From the NCBI RefSeq assembly GCF_035046485.1, contig NC_085138.1, positions 15,255,329-15,319,328 of the forward strand: a stretch of DNA of 64,000 nt, given 5' to 3'. A program made the translations under genes and the position numbers. Of this stretch, positions 22,736 through 35,261 are shown piece after piece (the stretch's first letter is position 1; every line of letters starts with the position of its first letter). Source of the DNA: Aedes albopictus. Taxonomy: Eukaryota; Arthropoda; Insecta; Diptera; Culicidae. The notes under the pieces are model-generated. The model worked only from the letters and a program-made list of their open reading frames with translations, was not told the origin of the DNA and did not search any database.

Positions 22736-25660
22736 CGCTAGATTTCACCAGGATTCCTTCCCAGGAGACATTTCAAAAAGCTTCTTGAAAAAATGCTAAA
22801 AGAGCTCCTGGAGTAATTATCAAAGAAATCACAGAAAAAGCGCAAATAATCTCGGGAAACTTTCCGTTTGAGATTCCGGGAAGAGATCTGAGAATAGTCC
22901 CGAAAAAAAATCAGTAAAAAAATAACCTCAGGACAGTGCTCGAAATCCTGCAAAAATTACGAGGAACAGCTTGGAAGGAGCTCTGCAAGAAACCGCGGGA
23001 AGAACTCCGTGAGAAATATCCGGAAAAATCTTAGGAGAAGGTCCACAAAAACTCTAGAGACATTCTAGGACCAACACCGGAAGCAATCTTCTGAGAAACC
23101 AGAAAAAGCTTCGGGAGAAATCTCAAGTGAAACTTAAAATGAAATCCCACCGGAACGTTGAGAAAATATCCTGCCTGAAATTCCTGTAGAAATCCTGGGA
23201 GATACACCGGGAGAAAACTCACGGGAATTTCGAAAATTTCTTGAAGAAATTACAGAAGGAAATCCCGGGAGGAACTCTTGCTGAATGTTTGCGAAAAACT
23301 CCCTATGAAATGCTTGGAGGAGTGCTAGTAGAAATCCCAGAAATGACTCTTGTAGAAACTTTGAGATGAAATAAGGGTAAGATCTGCTGGGGAAGTCCCA
23401 AGACGAACACCAGAAAGAATCGCTGAAAGTTTTCAAGAGAAATACCGAGTGAAATTCTATGAGAAGCTCCGTGACAACATTTGAGATATTCTGCGAATGA
23501 GCAGAACGAAACTATTCAATTTGATCCCCCAGACTGTAAAGAGCCAGTTAAAATCAAACAAATTTCCAGTCGAAACATTACGTTATGATATTCTGAGAGA
23601 AACTCTTATGAAGAGCTCGAGATAAATCCTGGAAGTTCTTCAATGATATTTTTTGGGCAAAACGCAGGGGGAATTCCGGGAATAATTTCAAAGATACTTT
23701 AGGAGGAATACCGAAAAAACATACGGAAAAAAAATCGCAGGATTCGCGTTAAAAATTCTAGGAGAAATCGGACGAAATTCGAGAATCCTGTACGATACGG
23801 AAGAAATGCCGGAAAGTATTGTCTGATGCTTCGAAAAATGCGGATAGGAAGAATCTCCGGGAGGTGTTCAAGAACGATAACCAAAAAATGAAAAATTCGG
23901 AAGGAATCTTGTGAGAATGGAAAGCACTCTAAGAGATAATTCTAAAGAATTTTTCAGAAAGAAACTCTGGCGGAATTTCCTAAAAAAATCCCTAGGGAGA
24001 AATTTATAGAAAATTTAAATACAAGTCTAAAAAAACTCTGAAAGAAACCACGGGAAGAACTCCGTGAGAAATGTCAGCAATAGCTCCTGCAAAAAACCCA
24101 AAGGGGAAAATGCAGAAAAACTCTGAAGAAATTCCAGAACCATCACTGGAAGCAATCTTCTAAGAAAACTGGGAGAAATTCCCAAAAAAATCTCAAGTGA
24201 AATTTCAAAAACCTAAATTCTGACGGAACCCTCTACAAAATATCCCGGCTGAAACTCCTGTAGAAATCCCGGGTGAAACACTAAAAGAAACCTCGCGGAA
24301 ATTAAAAAAAAAAATCTTGAAACAATTAAAGAAGAAATCCCGGGAGGAACTTCTGCAGAAAATTCGCGTTGAACTCCTTAAGAGATTTTCGAAGGAGCTC
24401 TAGTAGAAATCCCACGAAAAACTCCTGTGGAAACTTAGGGAAAAATCTGGGGAAGATCTCTTTGCGAAGTCCCAACACCCGGAAGAATGCCGGAAAGCTT
24501 TCAAGAGAAATACCCAGAGAAACTCTAGGAGAAATTGCACGACAACAATTGAGGTATTCTTAAAAAAAATCTTGTGGAGATCTCGGGGTAAACTTTGCAA
24601 GACATTCCACGGAAATTTCTTTGGATAAAAAGAAGGAAGTATTCCGGGAGCAATACCAAAAAAAACTACGGAAGAAATTCGGGAAAGAAATTCTGCAGGA
24701 TTCTCGTGATAAATTCAGGAAAAATGGTCGAAATTTAGGAATCCTGGACGATTCTCCAGGAAGAATACCGGAAAGTATTGTTTGATGTTTGGATAAATGC
24801 CAATAGGGATCCAGAAGAATCACCAAAAGGAATTCAAAAACGAAAACCAAGAAAATTGGCGTGAAAATACGGAAAGAATGTTGAGGGAAATGGATGGCAT
24901 TCTAAGAGATATTTCTGAAGAAGTTTCAGAAAAAACACTTCAGACATTCCAGGACCAACTTCGGAAGCAATCTTCCGAGAAAACCGGTAAAAAACTTCGA
25001 GAAAAAGCTCTAGTGAAACTTAAAAAAATCCCACCGGAACTTTTAGGAAACATCCAAAATAAAACTAGAAATCCCAAGAAATCCCGGGAGGAACATTAAT
25101 GAAAAATTCATAAAAAAAATCTTTTTTTTTTTCAAAGAAATTATAGAAGTAACTTCGGAAGGAATCCCGGAAGGAGCTCCTGCAGGAATTTCCCAAAAAT
25201 ACTCATTAAAAATCTTAGGAGGAGCCCTAGAAGAAATCCCCGAGATAACTGCTGTAGAATTCCCAAGAGGAACACCCGGAAGAATCTTGGAATGTTTTCA
25301 AGAGAAATAAAGAAAGAAACTCTAGGAGAAATTCCGCGACAACATTTGAGATATTCTAAGAGATCTCTTGTGGAGATCTCGGTATAAACCCAGGAAGACT
25401 TTACACGAAAATTTCTTTAGGAAAAACACAGGAGGAATTCCGGGAATAATTCCATGAGAGACAAAACCCGAAAAACCTACTGTAGAAATTCTGCGAAGAA
25501 ATTCTGTGAGATTATAGGGAATTACAGGAAAATTTGGTCGCAATCCAGGAATCCTAGATGATTCTCAAATGAATGCCGGAATGTATTGTTCGATGCTGGA
25601 AAAAATGTCATTGGGAATCCGGATGAATGTCTGGCAAAATTTCGAAAACGATAACCAAGA
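22736..25660. repeat. Decayed purine-rich repeat block with three higher-order copies of about 0.8-1.07 kb
   Basis: Long landmarks recur in the same order. GGAAGCAATCTTC occurs near 23069, 24138 and 24953. A GACAACATTTGAGATATTCT-like string occurs near 23472, 24541 and 25337. An AACGATAACCAA-like string occurs near 23873, 24838 and 25648. The spacing is about 1.07 kb and then about 0.81 kb, so a long unit built from the short repeats was itself tandemly copied. Frames within are low-complexity and not genes. Confidence 0.7.
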
Positions 25661-26516
25661 GAATTGTGAATCTGTGAATATTGTAATTTGTAATTTGATG
25701 CAGCGGCGGCAGCGATTCTAGGAGTTCTTTCAGAGTTTGTTCCAAATCATCCTTTGGAAATCCCCTCAGGAATTTTCTCAGATGCTTCTCCAGGTTTTTT
25801 TTCCTTAAATTTCTCTAAAAATTTTTTAAGAAATTCTTTTAGAAACTCCTCCAAAGCCATCCCAGAAGTTCCTCCAGGTATTCCCCATGGACAGTCTTTT
25901 TAGCGATCACAGTCTTTGACACCTTTTTGTCGATATTCGGCTGCCTTTGTCTCCAACATTCGCAACACAAGCGATCAAACTACTGTACGGAACAAAAATG
26001 TCGAATGAATGCGCTTGACCACGATTGCGTCTTCGGGAGATGGTTCGGTTTTTGTCATTCCTGTCTTTATCATAAAGAGAGCTGTTTTGGATAAATGTAT
26101 GTGCCGTAATCGATTTATCACACACGAATAAACTAATATTATACCAATCTTAATCAAAATTGGCTGAAATCTTGCGAAAAGCTGGAATTAGACAAATGTC
26201 ATCGTGTCAGACGACGTTGATTTGATCTACTTTTTTGTTTATTGATCTACGTTCTGCCACTCGTGTTGTGTGTAAGAGGTAGCGGTCGCGCTCGAATGAA
26301 ACAAAGCAAGCTGACACCCGACCGCAGTAACGAAACGAAGGTAGTGAAAAGTGTCGAATGTTTATAAGCCTGCCCATGGATTCCTCCAACGATTGTTTCA
26401 AAATATTTTTTATGTGATTTCATAAAATACTTCAGTGCCTAAATATCTTTGGGGAATATTTCAAAGAATTCACGAAGCAATCTTTGAAGGAGTCCAAGGT
26501 GATATTTCTGAAAGAA
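25661..26516. other. Short reversed-polarity repeat (about 25720-25890), then single-copy sequence
   Basis: The first part (TTCTTTCAGAGTTTGTTCC, CCCCTCAGGAATTTTCTC) is pyrimidine-rich decayed repeat, opposite in sense to the preceding block. From about 25890 to 26400 the sequence is single-copy with no recognisable gene. Confidence 0.4.
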
Positions 26517-26736
26517 CTGCGCCGCCCATAATCGCATAATTTTCACCACACTTTTGAAATTTTAACAATGATTAATGAAAAGTTTATTTTTTTTTCACGT
26601 TGATATCTAGCTAATGATTAGATCTTGTGCTCTATTGAATAAAACTAGTCACAATGTTGCACATTTGATGGATATTAGCTTGTGAGTGCTGACATTGTTA
26701 ATGGTGGTGACCTCAACTATGCCATTATGGGCAGTG
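26517..26736. mobile_element. Small MITE with ends ACTGCGCCGCCCATAAT / ATTATGGGCAGT
   Basis: The left GCCCATAATCGCATAATTTTCACCAC-like stretch and the right GGTGGTGACCTCAACTATGC-like stretch are imperfect inverted copies separated by AT-rich sequence. No coding content. Confidence 0.6.
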
Positions 26737-27660
26737 CGGGAGGATTTTCAAAAGGAAGCCTTCTAGACATTTCTTCGGTAAACCCTGACGAAATTTTTCA
26801 AAGAATTCCTGAAATTTCCGAAGGAATCGCTGAAAATTTTCTGAAAATTTTTCCAAAAAAAAAAAACGTGGAATTTTATTTAGGTAATATCTTACTGACA
26901 TTCTTAAAAAAAATCGTTAAACTACTGAAGGAGTCTTTAGTGATTTTTTTTGAAGGAATTCCTGAATATATTTCAAAGGAGGAGTTTCCAAAAGTATCCT
27001 TGGCGTTTTTTTAATAAATTGTTTTCTAATTCCTGTAGAAATCCCTGGAGATATTCATTAACTTATCCGTGGAGGATTATGTGAAAGAATCCCAGGGAAT
27101 TTTTGGTAGAAAATTTCGAAAGAGTTACTAAAGAAATTCCTGGAAATTCTCCATCAGAAACTCTTAGTGGAATTCTAAAGAATTTATTGATAAATATTTA
27201 GAAAAAAAAAATCTAAAAAAATGTTCGTGAAGGATTTTCTGAAAGAACTCCTGGAGGAACTCGCAAACATATTTTTGAAAGGAATCCTTGATAGATGTAG
27301 AATAAGCATAAGTTAAAATACACATTAATAAAATCAAAAAATTGATTGATTGATTTGTCTTTATTAGAGAGACTTTCAGCCCTTGGCTGGTTCGTCTCTA
27401 AAAAATCAAAAAAGGAATTCCTGAAAGAAATATCTGGAGAAATACTTAAACTTCTATGAAAGTTCCTCAAAGCTCATAAGAAATTTCTATAGGAATTGAT
27501 GTAAACCTTTCTCAAAACAAGTCTTAAAGAATCCAAGTAAACATTACTCGAGGTAACCTTGAAAAAAAAATCCAAAAGGAATTTCTTGTGCAAAACATGG
27601 AGGAATACCCAGAGGAATCCATAAAGAAATCACTATAAGAATTTTTTCTTATCTTCCCCT
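26737..27660. repeat. Decayed short-period repeat tract, with a short TTGATTGATT / TTTCAGCCC insertion
   Basis: GAATTCCTGAAATTTCCGAAG-type repeats. Near 27335-27400 there is a distinct motif (GATTGATTTGTCTTTATTAG followed by CAGCCCTTGGCTGGTTC). A similar motif recurs near 57418-57456 (ATTATTATTATCAGCCCGCG, GGCTGATTCATCTCC), so this is probably a fragment of a dispersed element. Confidence 0.6.
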
Positions 27661-28616
27661 TCCGCACATTGATCTGTCATCTGTCTTGGCAGACGCTATT
27701 CTCACCTAAAAATAGAAAGTCACCAACACTCGCGCACTGGAAATGATTATTACTTGGGACACTAGGTATCTCATTCATTCGTTGTTTGTGTGAGTGTAGC
27801 TGATTCGTGGTAACTGGAATTAGCAACTACTGCCGATCCCTCATGCTCAAGCTAATAAGAGAGCCCATTTAGGTGGATTACTCCGTAATTTTCAAACGTC
27901 CTTGCAGCCGAAGAATCGCACCCGATTTTGCCCTTTTACCATCCTGGAGAAGACATTTTCCAGGAAACCGTGCCAAGATTGAGTTGACGGGTCGGGTGAA
28001 CTCTCGAGTGAATCCCGGGGGGGTGTGCGCGACGAGCGCTCGCTCACAGACAACAATGATTGTAAAATTTGAATACGCCAACCTTAGGTACAACCGCACC
28101 GCGTTCGTCTTTTCGTCGTCTGTTGAATCGTCCTCCCACGTGGTTGTGCATCCTGGTGGTGGGTTCCGTGACGCGGTTGCTGTTTTGGAGGGAAATTGGA
28201 AATTAAAGTATCGGAGGCTTTGTCGCTGTTTTTTTTTCGCTATTCGCTTCCGAGGGGTGACTTTTTTCATCTTCCACCTCCAACGTTCCCGATAAATACA
28301 ACTCGAGGCAGCAATAATGATAAGGCAGATTAGAAAGTGATATCAATTACAGCAGCCAGCGCGTAGGACGGTACCAGCAGGGCAGGGAAACACGGTAAAC
28401 AGGACATACCTAGTATGTACCTACACAAAAGGAAGATGCATCAGCTCAGCGAAGCAACCGAGGAGGGTCGCGAGCGGTATTTCGCGGCTGGTTGGAGTTG
28501 AAACGAACATGACAGGTTAATCTGTTCCGGTATCCGGGCGTTGTCGAGCGGGTGCGGGGGGCTGGTAATTTTGGGTCTTCTGGGTAACAGTTAACATATA
28601 GGAAACCAAGTTGACC
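27661..28616. other. Single-copy GC-richer sequence, no gene recognised
   Basis: Overlapping frames of 130-140 codons lie on both strands at 27873-28295, but neither shows a domain or transposon similarity and each opposes the other. It could hold an untranslated exon or enhancer of a host gene. I cannot support a specific call. Confidence 0.35.
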
Positions 28617-28784
28617 TGACAACCACAGCTATAAAGAAGTGAGTATTCAGCATGACCATGCTGAAGATGGCTGGTTCGATTCCCGGTCGGTTCAGGAGTT
28701 GATCGTAAATGAAATTTCCTTGACTTTCTTTGGCATAGAGAATCTTCGTGCCCCAATATAAGGAGCAGATGAAGCTCTCAGTTT
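28617..28784 (+). repeat. SINE, 5' part (tRNA-headed), interrupted
   Basis: The stretch matches the 61289-61565 SINE from GTATTCAGCATGACCATGCT through the B-box GGTTCGATTCCCGGTC to AAGCTCTCAGTT. Its tail reappears at 29462 after a nested insertion. Confidence 0.75.
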
Positions 28785-29461
28785 TAAGGTTCCGGGTCAT
28801 TTGGCCGAATGCCGTTTCGCCGAAAAATGAATGACGAGCAGTGACCATGCCACTTTTCTCCACATCAGTAAGAACATCGAAAGAACAGCCTAATATTTAT
28901 AAAAGGAGAAAGCACAGACAGGCTTGGCACATGCATTTAACGATCAATTCAAATTTCATTTGATTCACGCGATCCTTCCACCAGAGGCGTTAGTGTTCGA
29001 TCGCTTTGACGTTTGCCAGTGTACACGTTACTGAATGATGCAAACGAAAATTACAGGCGATTTGTGTAGTAGTGTGCGTGTTAGCAAACGTCAAATCGAA
29101 ATCCATCATGGCCGACAGTGTCGCGCTCGGTTCTACAAACAGGTGGCAGTGTGCTCATGAAAAAGACACCAGGCAAAAGTGTTTGATGAACTTCCTCTAA
29201 GAGTTACGTCTGTAAGTCTGTGGAGAAAGTTTCGCTAAAATACTGGCAGTTAAAGCGCCAACTTATCCCAGAATAGTACAACTAGAAAGAATAGCCTATG
29301 ACCAAAGAAGGAAATATTTTTGATCATCATGTAGGCAGCCAGAATTTCAAGAAGTTCCTCTGAATTCTTTTGATAATAATTAGACCAAACGACATTCGGC
29401 CAAACGGCATTCGGCTAAATGGCATTAGGCAAAACGATCCATTCGGCATAATGACCAGATA
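28785..29461. mobile_element. Insertion nested in a SINE, with inverted GGCCGAATGCCGTTT-like ends
   Basis: It sits between SINE halves ending CTCTCAGTT and restarting CCTCAGTT, so a short stretch (CTCAGTT) is duplicated at the target. Near the left end the strand reads TCATTTGGCCGAATGCCGTT. Near the right end the inverse occurs (GGCCAAACGGCATTCGGC) in several decayed copies. There is no ORF. This GGCCGAATG motif is probably the terminus of a dispersed non-autonomous element; an inner inverted pair around GACGTTTGC (29008) and GCAAACGTC (29084) is also present. Confidence 0.6.
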
Positions 29462-29560
29462 CCCTCAGTTAAAACTTAAGAAGTGCTCAAAGAACACTAA
29501 GCTGAGAAGCAGTCTTTGGCGTAGCGGAGACGTGCAACAAAAATAAGGAGAAGAAGAAGC
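29462..29560 (+). repeat. SINE, 3' part of the interrupted copy
   Basis: The tail matches the 3' part of the 61289-61565 SINE (AAGTGCTCAAAGAACACTAAG, then GAAGAAGAAG). It continues the half that ends at 28784. Confidence 0.7.
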
Positions 29561-29974
29561 CTTAAACCTAGAATCTTCCAGTATCATTCCATGCTGTCGT
29601 TTCAATGCATATGATTCGCTCTATTTCAGCATGAGATTCTGAAGATTAGGCGCGGTGTTAGGCGCGAAAAGTGAACAGTGAGAGTACGCGTGGCTAGATT
29701 GAACTGATTCTTTGCCGGAAGTTCAAAGTTTGGCGCGTACAATGAGCGTGGATGCGGCTAGATTCGGAAGATTCCTTGACGAGGGACTGATTATCGGCTC
29801 ACAAAGTAAGCATTGAGTAGAAAGTAAAGAAAATATGTCGAACAGCAGTAAATGATCTATTGAAATGATTTAATAGTTTGGCACCGGAATAGAAATAATC
29901 GAGGAGTGCGATAGTCCAACGAGATGGAACTTGCTGAGATTTTTCCAATTAATTATGTGTACACTATATTGTTG

Positions 29975-30242
29975 GGGGTCTCCAGTTAGCCTAGTGATAA
30001 AGGCTATGGATCGCTAATCCGGAGACGGCGGGTTCGATTCCCGTTCCAGTCGGGATAATTTTCTCGACTCCCTGGGCATAGTGTATCATTGTACCTGCCT
30101 TACAACACAATATACAAATTCATGCAATGGCAGGCAAAGAACGCCCTTCAATTATTAACTGTGGAAGTGCTTAAAGAACACTAAGTTGAAGCGAGACAGG
30201 CCAAATCTCAGTGGAGACGTAGAGTTATAAAGAAGAAAATGA
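29975..30242 (+). repeat. Full-length tRNA-derived SINE with 14-bp target duplication
   Basis: The tRNA-like head carries an A box (TTAGCCTAGTGATAAAGGC) and B box (GGGTTCGATTCCCGTTCC). The body and tail (CTGTGGAAGTGCTTAAAGAA) are shared with the copies at 49415 and 61289, and the end is A/G-rich. ACACTATATTGTTG flanks it at 29961-29974 and 30243-30256. It is Feilai-like in plan; the family name is from memory and not verified. Confidence 0.9.
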
Positions 30243-30256
30243 ACACTATATTGTTG

Positions 30257-30739
30257 CATGACTGTACAGTGTATGTACATCTTTTCAATATTTGCTTTTT
30301 TACTATACTCATCATCTTTCTCAGTTGATTTACCAAAACTGCTTGGACTGAGTTGAACAGGGTGTGCGGATAAGTGGGTATTTTTATTGAACATACATAA
30401 TTGCAAAATCTTCAAATGGATAGTGAATAAACTCATCATTGCAACTCCACCCACAATATGCGCAAGTGTTCATGCTATGCTATTCTATCAAGTGTTTCAT
30501 TTTCAACATAATTTACCTGGATTTGGTAATCATATTTGATTGTTGTAATGCTAGTTTCAAATTAAACGCTGGATCCAATGTGTGTTACCTGTAAAAAAGA
30601 AGAAAACGATCGTTAGTTAATGTTAATCAATAGATATAAATATAAATAATATAAAAGTGCCTGAATCATACTGGAAAAACTTGTAATTAGAAGGCACGAA
30701 ATGTTGCTAATTGACAAATTAAGAGATGAAATTTGTAAA
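30257..30739. other. Spacer without recognisable feature
   Basis: AT-rich single-copy sequence with no gene, tandem or inverted structure seen. Confidence 0.35.
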
Positions 30740-30821
30740 AAAAAAATCGCGTTCTGGTGGAATTCGAACCCACGACTCCGTATTCGCTAGACCGGCGCTT
30801 TAATCAACTAAGCCACAGAAC
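30740..30821 (-). tRNA. tRNA-Thr-like sequence, degenerate (pseudogene or SINE head), with T-run terminator
   Basis: The minus strand from 30821 forms a near cloverleaf. Acceptor ends GTTCTG/CAGAAC pair, the D stem is GCTT/AAGC around AGTTGATTA, and the T arm is GTGGG TTCGAAT TCCAC with one wobble pair. The anticodon stem is broken (CCGGT against ATACGG pairs only 3 bp) with AGC in the anticodon position, while the backbone resembles tRNA-Thr. A run of ten T follows four bases after the acceptor, as a Pol III terminator would. The broken stem argues against a working tRNA. Confidence 0.5.
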
Positions 30822-31222
30822 AAGTAATGACTCTGCGGAATAAAAAACTGACTCCGAAGCCACACCGTGAACACTCCTATTTCGCAAACTCATCTCTCTT
30901 TCGGCTTAGATGCCAAACCACAACACACTACCGTTTGTGCCTACTAACTACAAGTGAGAGCGAACTATTTTCATGAAGCCGAGACTTACTCTTGGAGTGC
31001 GAGACCATTATTGGTTGGTGCTTACCAACCGGGGACGGGAATTAGATAAAAACCCAAAATGTATTTCCGAATTGCAATCGAAGACGCAGTAACATTTTTT
31101 TTTTTTTTTGGCGACCATCCCATCCACATCCCCATCGTCGTCGTCATCGAGCAGGCAGGAAGTCAGTTTTGGCCCAGGTCTAGGCCCTAGTCTTCCTGCT
31201 GTTTGGTGCACGCCACCAAGTC
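30822..31222. other. Sequence between tRNA-like unit and gap, no gene recognised
   Basis: It may be body sequence of a retroposon headed by the tRNA-like unit. A short T run (31087-31108) and a TCG/TCA trinucleotide patch (31135-31150) are present. Coding is not supported. Confidence 0.35.
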
Positions 31223-31722
31223 NNNNNNNNNNNNNNNNNNNNNNNNNNNNNNNNNNNNNNNNNNNNNNNNNNNNNNNNNNNNNNNNNNNNNNNNNNNNNN
31301 NNNNNNNNNNNNNNNNNNNNNNNNNNNNNNNNNNNNNNNNNNNNNNNNNNNNNNNNNNNNNNNNNNNNNNNNNNNNNNNNNNNNNNNNNNNNNNNNNNNN
31401 NNNNNNNNNNNNNNNNNNNNNNNNNNNNNNNNNNNNNNNNNNNNNNNNNNNNNNNNNNNNNNNNNNNNNNNNNNNNNNNNNNNNNNNNNNNNNNNNNNNN
31501 NNNNNNNNNNNNNNNNNNNNNNNNNNNNNNNNNNNNNNNNNNNNNNNNNNNNNNNNNNNNNNNNNNNNNNNNNNNNNNNNNNNNNNNNNNNNNNNNNNNN
31601 NNNNNNNNNNNNNNNNNNNNNNNNNNNNNNNNNNNNNNNNNNNNNNNNNNNNNNNNNNNNNNNNNNNNNNNNNNNNNNNNNNNNNNNNNNNNNNNNNNNN
31701 NNNNNNNNNNNNNNNNNNNNNN
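31223..31722. other. Assembly gap, 500 N, at the left edge of the satellite array
   Basis: Exactly 500 N. Diverged satellite-like sequence starts right after it, so the true array edge may lie in or beyond the gap. Confidence 0.99.
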
Positions 31723-32711
31723 CAGAAATCTATTTACAATAAAATCCTAGGGAATTGTACCTTGTCAGATTATTTGAGTAAACCTTTGATTGTAGAAAGA
31801 AAGGCAATTCCTGGGTTAAGAAGCAGTCTATTAACATAATTAACATAAAATAAACTTAAAATTGGGGAAATCCTTGCAGGGTGGTTGAACCACATCAGCC
31901 TGCAGGACTTTGAACGTTTTATAATGCTCACAAGGACTTCCTGGATTAAGGAGCAGTCTATTGACATTGAAATCATAAAGAAGTGAAGTGTTTCTCTTAT
32001 AAGTAAATTAGAGTTTTTCATATTTGTTAGGAATAATCTCGAAGTTGAGAAAAACCTTGCAGGGTGGTTGAACCACATCAACCTGCAGGACTTTAAACGT
32101 TCTATAATGTCCTCAAGAACTTCCTGGGTTAAGGAGCAATCTGTTGACATTGAAATCATAAAGAAGTGAAGTGTTCTCTTATAAGTAAATTCGAGTTTTT
32201 TATATTTGTAAGAAATAATCTCAAAAATGAGAAAAACATTGCAGGGTGGTTGAACCACATCAACCTGCAGGACTTTAAACATTCAATAATGTCCTCAAGG
32301 ACTTCCTGGGTTAAGGAACAGTCTGTTGACATTGAAATCATAAAGAAGTGAAGTGTTCTCTTATAAGTAAATTCGAGTTTTTCATATTTGTAAGAAATAA
32401 TCTCAAAAATGAGAAAAACCTTGCAGGGTGGTTGAACCACATCAACCTGCAGGACTTTAAACGTTCTATAATGTCCTCAAGAACTTCCTGGGTTAAGGAG
32501 CAATCTGTTGACATTGAAATCATAAAGAAGTGAAGTGTTCTCTTATAAGTAAATTCGAGTTTTTTATATTTGTTAGAAATAATTTCAAAGCTGAGAAAAG
32601 CCTTGCAGGGTGGTTGAACCACATCAACCTGCAGGACTTTAAACATTCAATAATGTCCTCAAGGACTTCCTGGGTTAAGGAGCAATCTGTTGACATTGAA
32701 ATCATAAAGAA

Positions 32712-35261
32712 GTGAAGTGTTCTCTTATAAGTAAATTCGAGTTTTTTTTTATTTGTTAGAAATAATTTTAAAGCTGAGAAAAGCCTTGCAGGGTGGTTGA
32801 ACCACATCAACCTGCAGGACTTTAAACGTTCTATAATGTCCTCAAGGACTTCCTGGGTTAAGGAGCAATCTCTTGACATTGAAATCATAAAGAAGTGAAG
32901 TGTTCTCTTATAAGTAAATTAGAGATTTTCATATTTGTTAGGAATTATCTCAAAGTTGAGAAAAACCTTGCAGAGTGGTTGAACCACATCAACCTGCAGG
33001 ACTTTGAACGTTCTATAATGTCCTCAAGGACTTCCTGGGTTAAGGAGAAATCTCTTGACATTGAAATCATAAAGAAGTGAAGTGTTCTCTTATAAGTAAA
33101 TTAGAGATTTTCATATTTGTTGAGAATAATCGCAAAATTGAGAAAAACCTTGCAGGGTGGTTGAACCACATCAACCTGCAGGACTTTAAACGTTCTATAA
33201 TGTCCTCAAGGACTTCCTGGGTTAAGGAGCAATCTGTTGACATTGAAATCATAAAGAAGTGAAGTGTTCTCTTATAAGTAAATTCGAGTTTTTCATATTT
33301 GTTAGGAATAATCTCGAAGTTGAGAAAAACCTTGCAGGGTGGTTGAACCACATCAACCTGCAGGACTTTAAACATTCAATAATGTCCTCAAGGACTTCCT
33401 GGGTTAAGGAACAGTCTGTTGACATTGAAATCATAAAGAAGTGAAGTGTTCTCTTATAAGTAAATTCGAGTTTTTCATATTTGTAAGAAATAATCTCAAA
33501 AATGAGAAAAACATTGCAGGGTGGTTGAACCACATCAACCTGCAGGACTTTAAACGTTCTATAATGTCCTCAAGAACTTCCTGGGTTAAGGAGCAATCTG
33601 TTGACATTGAAATCATAAAGAAGTGAAGTGTTCTCTTATAAGTAAATTCGAGTTTTTTTTTATTTGTTAGAAATAATTTTAAAGCTGAGAAAAGCCTTGC
33701 AGGGTGGTTGAACCACATCAACCTGCAGGACTTTAAACGTTCTATAATGTCCTCAAGGACTTCCTGGGTTAAGGAGCAATCTCTTGACATTGAAATCATA
33801 AAGAAGTGAAGTGTTCTCTTATAAGTAAATTAGAGATTTTCATATTTGTTAGGAATTATCTCAAAGTTGAGAAAAACCTTGCAGAGTGGTTGAACCACAT
33901 CAACCTGCAGGACTTTGAACGTTCTATAATGTCCTCAAGGACTTCCTGGGTTAAGGAGAAATCTCTTGACATTGAAATCATAAAGAAGTGAAGTGTTCTC
34001 TTATAAGTAAATTAGAGATTTTCATATTTGTTGAGAATAATCGCAAAATTGAGAAAAACCTTGCAGGGTGGTTGAACCACATCAACCTGCAGGACTTTAA
34101 ACGTTCTATAATGTCCTCAAGGACTTCCTGGGTTAAGGAGCAATCTGTTGACATTGAAATCATAAAGAAGTGAAGTGTTCTCTTATAAGTAAATTCGAGT
34201 TTTTCATATTTGTTAGGAATAATCTCAAAATTGAGAAAAACCTTGCAGGGTGGTTGAACCACATCAACCTGCAGGACTTTAAACGTTCTATAATGTCCTC
34301 AAGGACTTCCTGGGTTAAGGAACAATCTGTTGACATTGAAATCATAAAGAAGTGAAGTGTTCTCTTATAAGTAAATTAGAGTTTTTCATATTTGTTAGGA
34401 ATAATCTCGAAGTTGAGAAAAACCTTGCAGGGTGGTTGAACCACATCAACCTGCAGGACTTTAAACGTTCTATAATGTCCTCAAGGACTTCCTGGGTTAA
34501 GGAGCAATCTGTTGACATTGAAATCATAAAGAAGTGAAGTGTTCTCTTATAAGTAAATTCGAGTTTTTTATATTTGTTAGAAATAATTTCAAAGCTGAAA
34601 AAAGCCTTGCAGGGTGGTTGAACCACATCAACCTGCAGGACTTTAAACATTCAATAATGTCCTCAAGGACTTCCTGGGTTAAGGAACAGTCTGTTGACAT
34701 TGAAATCATAAAGAAGTGAAGTGTTCTCTTATAAGTAAATTCGAGTTTTTCATATTTGTAAGAAATAATCTCAAAAATGAGAAAAACCTTGCAGGGTGGT
34801 TGAACCACATCAACCTGCAGGACTTTAAACGTTCTATAATGTCCTCAAGAACTTCCTGGGTTAAGGAGCAATCTGTTGACATTGAAATCATAAAGAAGTG
34901 AAGTGTTCTCTTATAAGTAAATTCGAGTTTTTTATATTTGTTAGAAATAATTTCAAAGCTGAGAAAAGCCTTGCAGGGTGGTTGAACCACATCAACCTGC
35001 AGGACTTTAAACATTCAATAATGTCCTCAAGGACTTCCTGGGTTAAGGAGCAATCTGTTGACATTGAAATCATAAAGAAGTGAAGTGTTCTCTTATAAGT
35101 AAATTCGAGTTTTTTTTATATGTTAGAAATAATTTTAAAGCTGAGAAAAGCCTTGCAGGGTGGTTGAACCACATCAACCTGCAGGACTTTAAACGTTCTA
35201 TAATGTCCTCAAGGACTTCCTGGGTTAAGGAGCAATCTGTTGACATTGAAATCATAAAGAA
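32712..35261 (+). repeat. Higher-order block of the satellite (14 units), copy 1
   Basis: This block and 35990-38539 carry the same succession of unit variants, offset by 3278 bases. Rare variants are shared, for example AAGGAACAATCTG (34317 and 37595) and AAAGCTGAAAAAAGCC (34591 and 37869), as are the long-T units. Confidence 0.85.

Noticed and set aside
22475..25543. Many minus-strand frames rich in F, S, R and P in the decayed repeats
   Set aside because: Low-complexity by-products of short repeats with no domain and overlapping frames on both strands.
27873..28295. 140-codon plus frame and 130-codon minus frame over the same bases
   Set aside because: GC-richer DNA lowers stop frequency, both strands are open, and neither shows a domain or splice context. 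I could not choose, so no gene is called.
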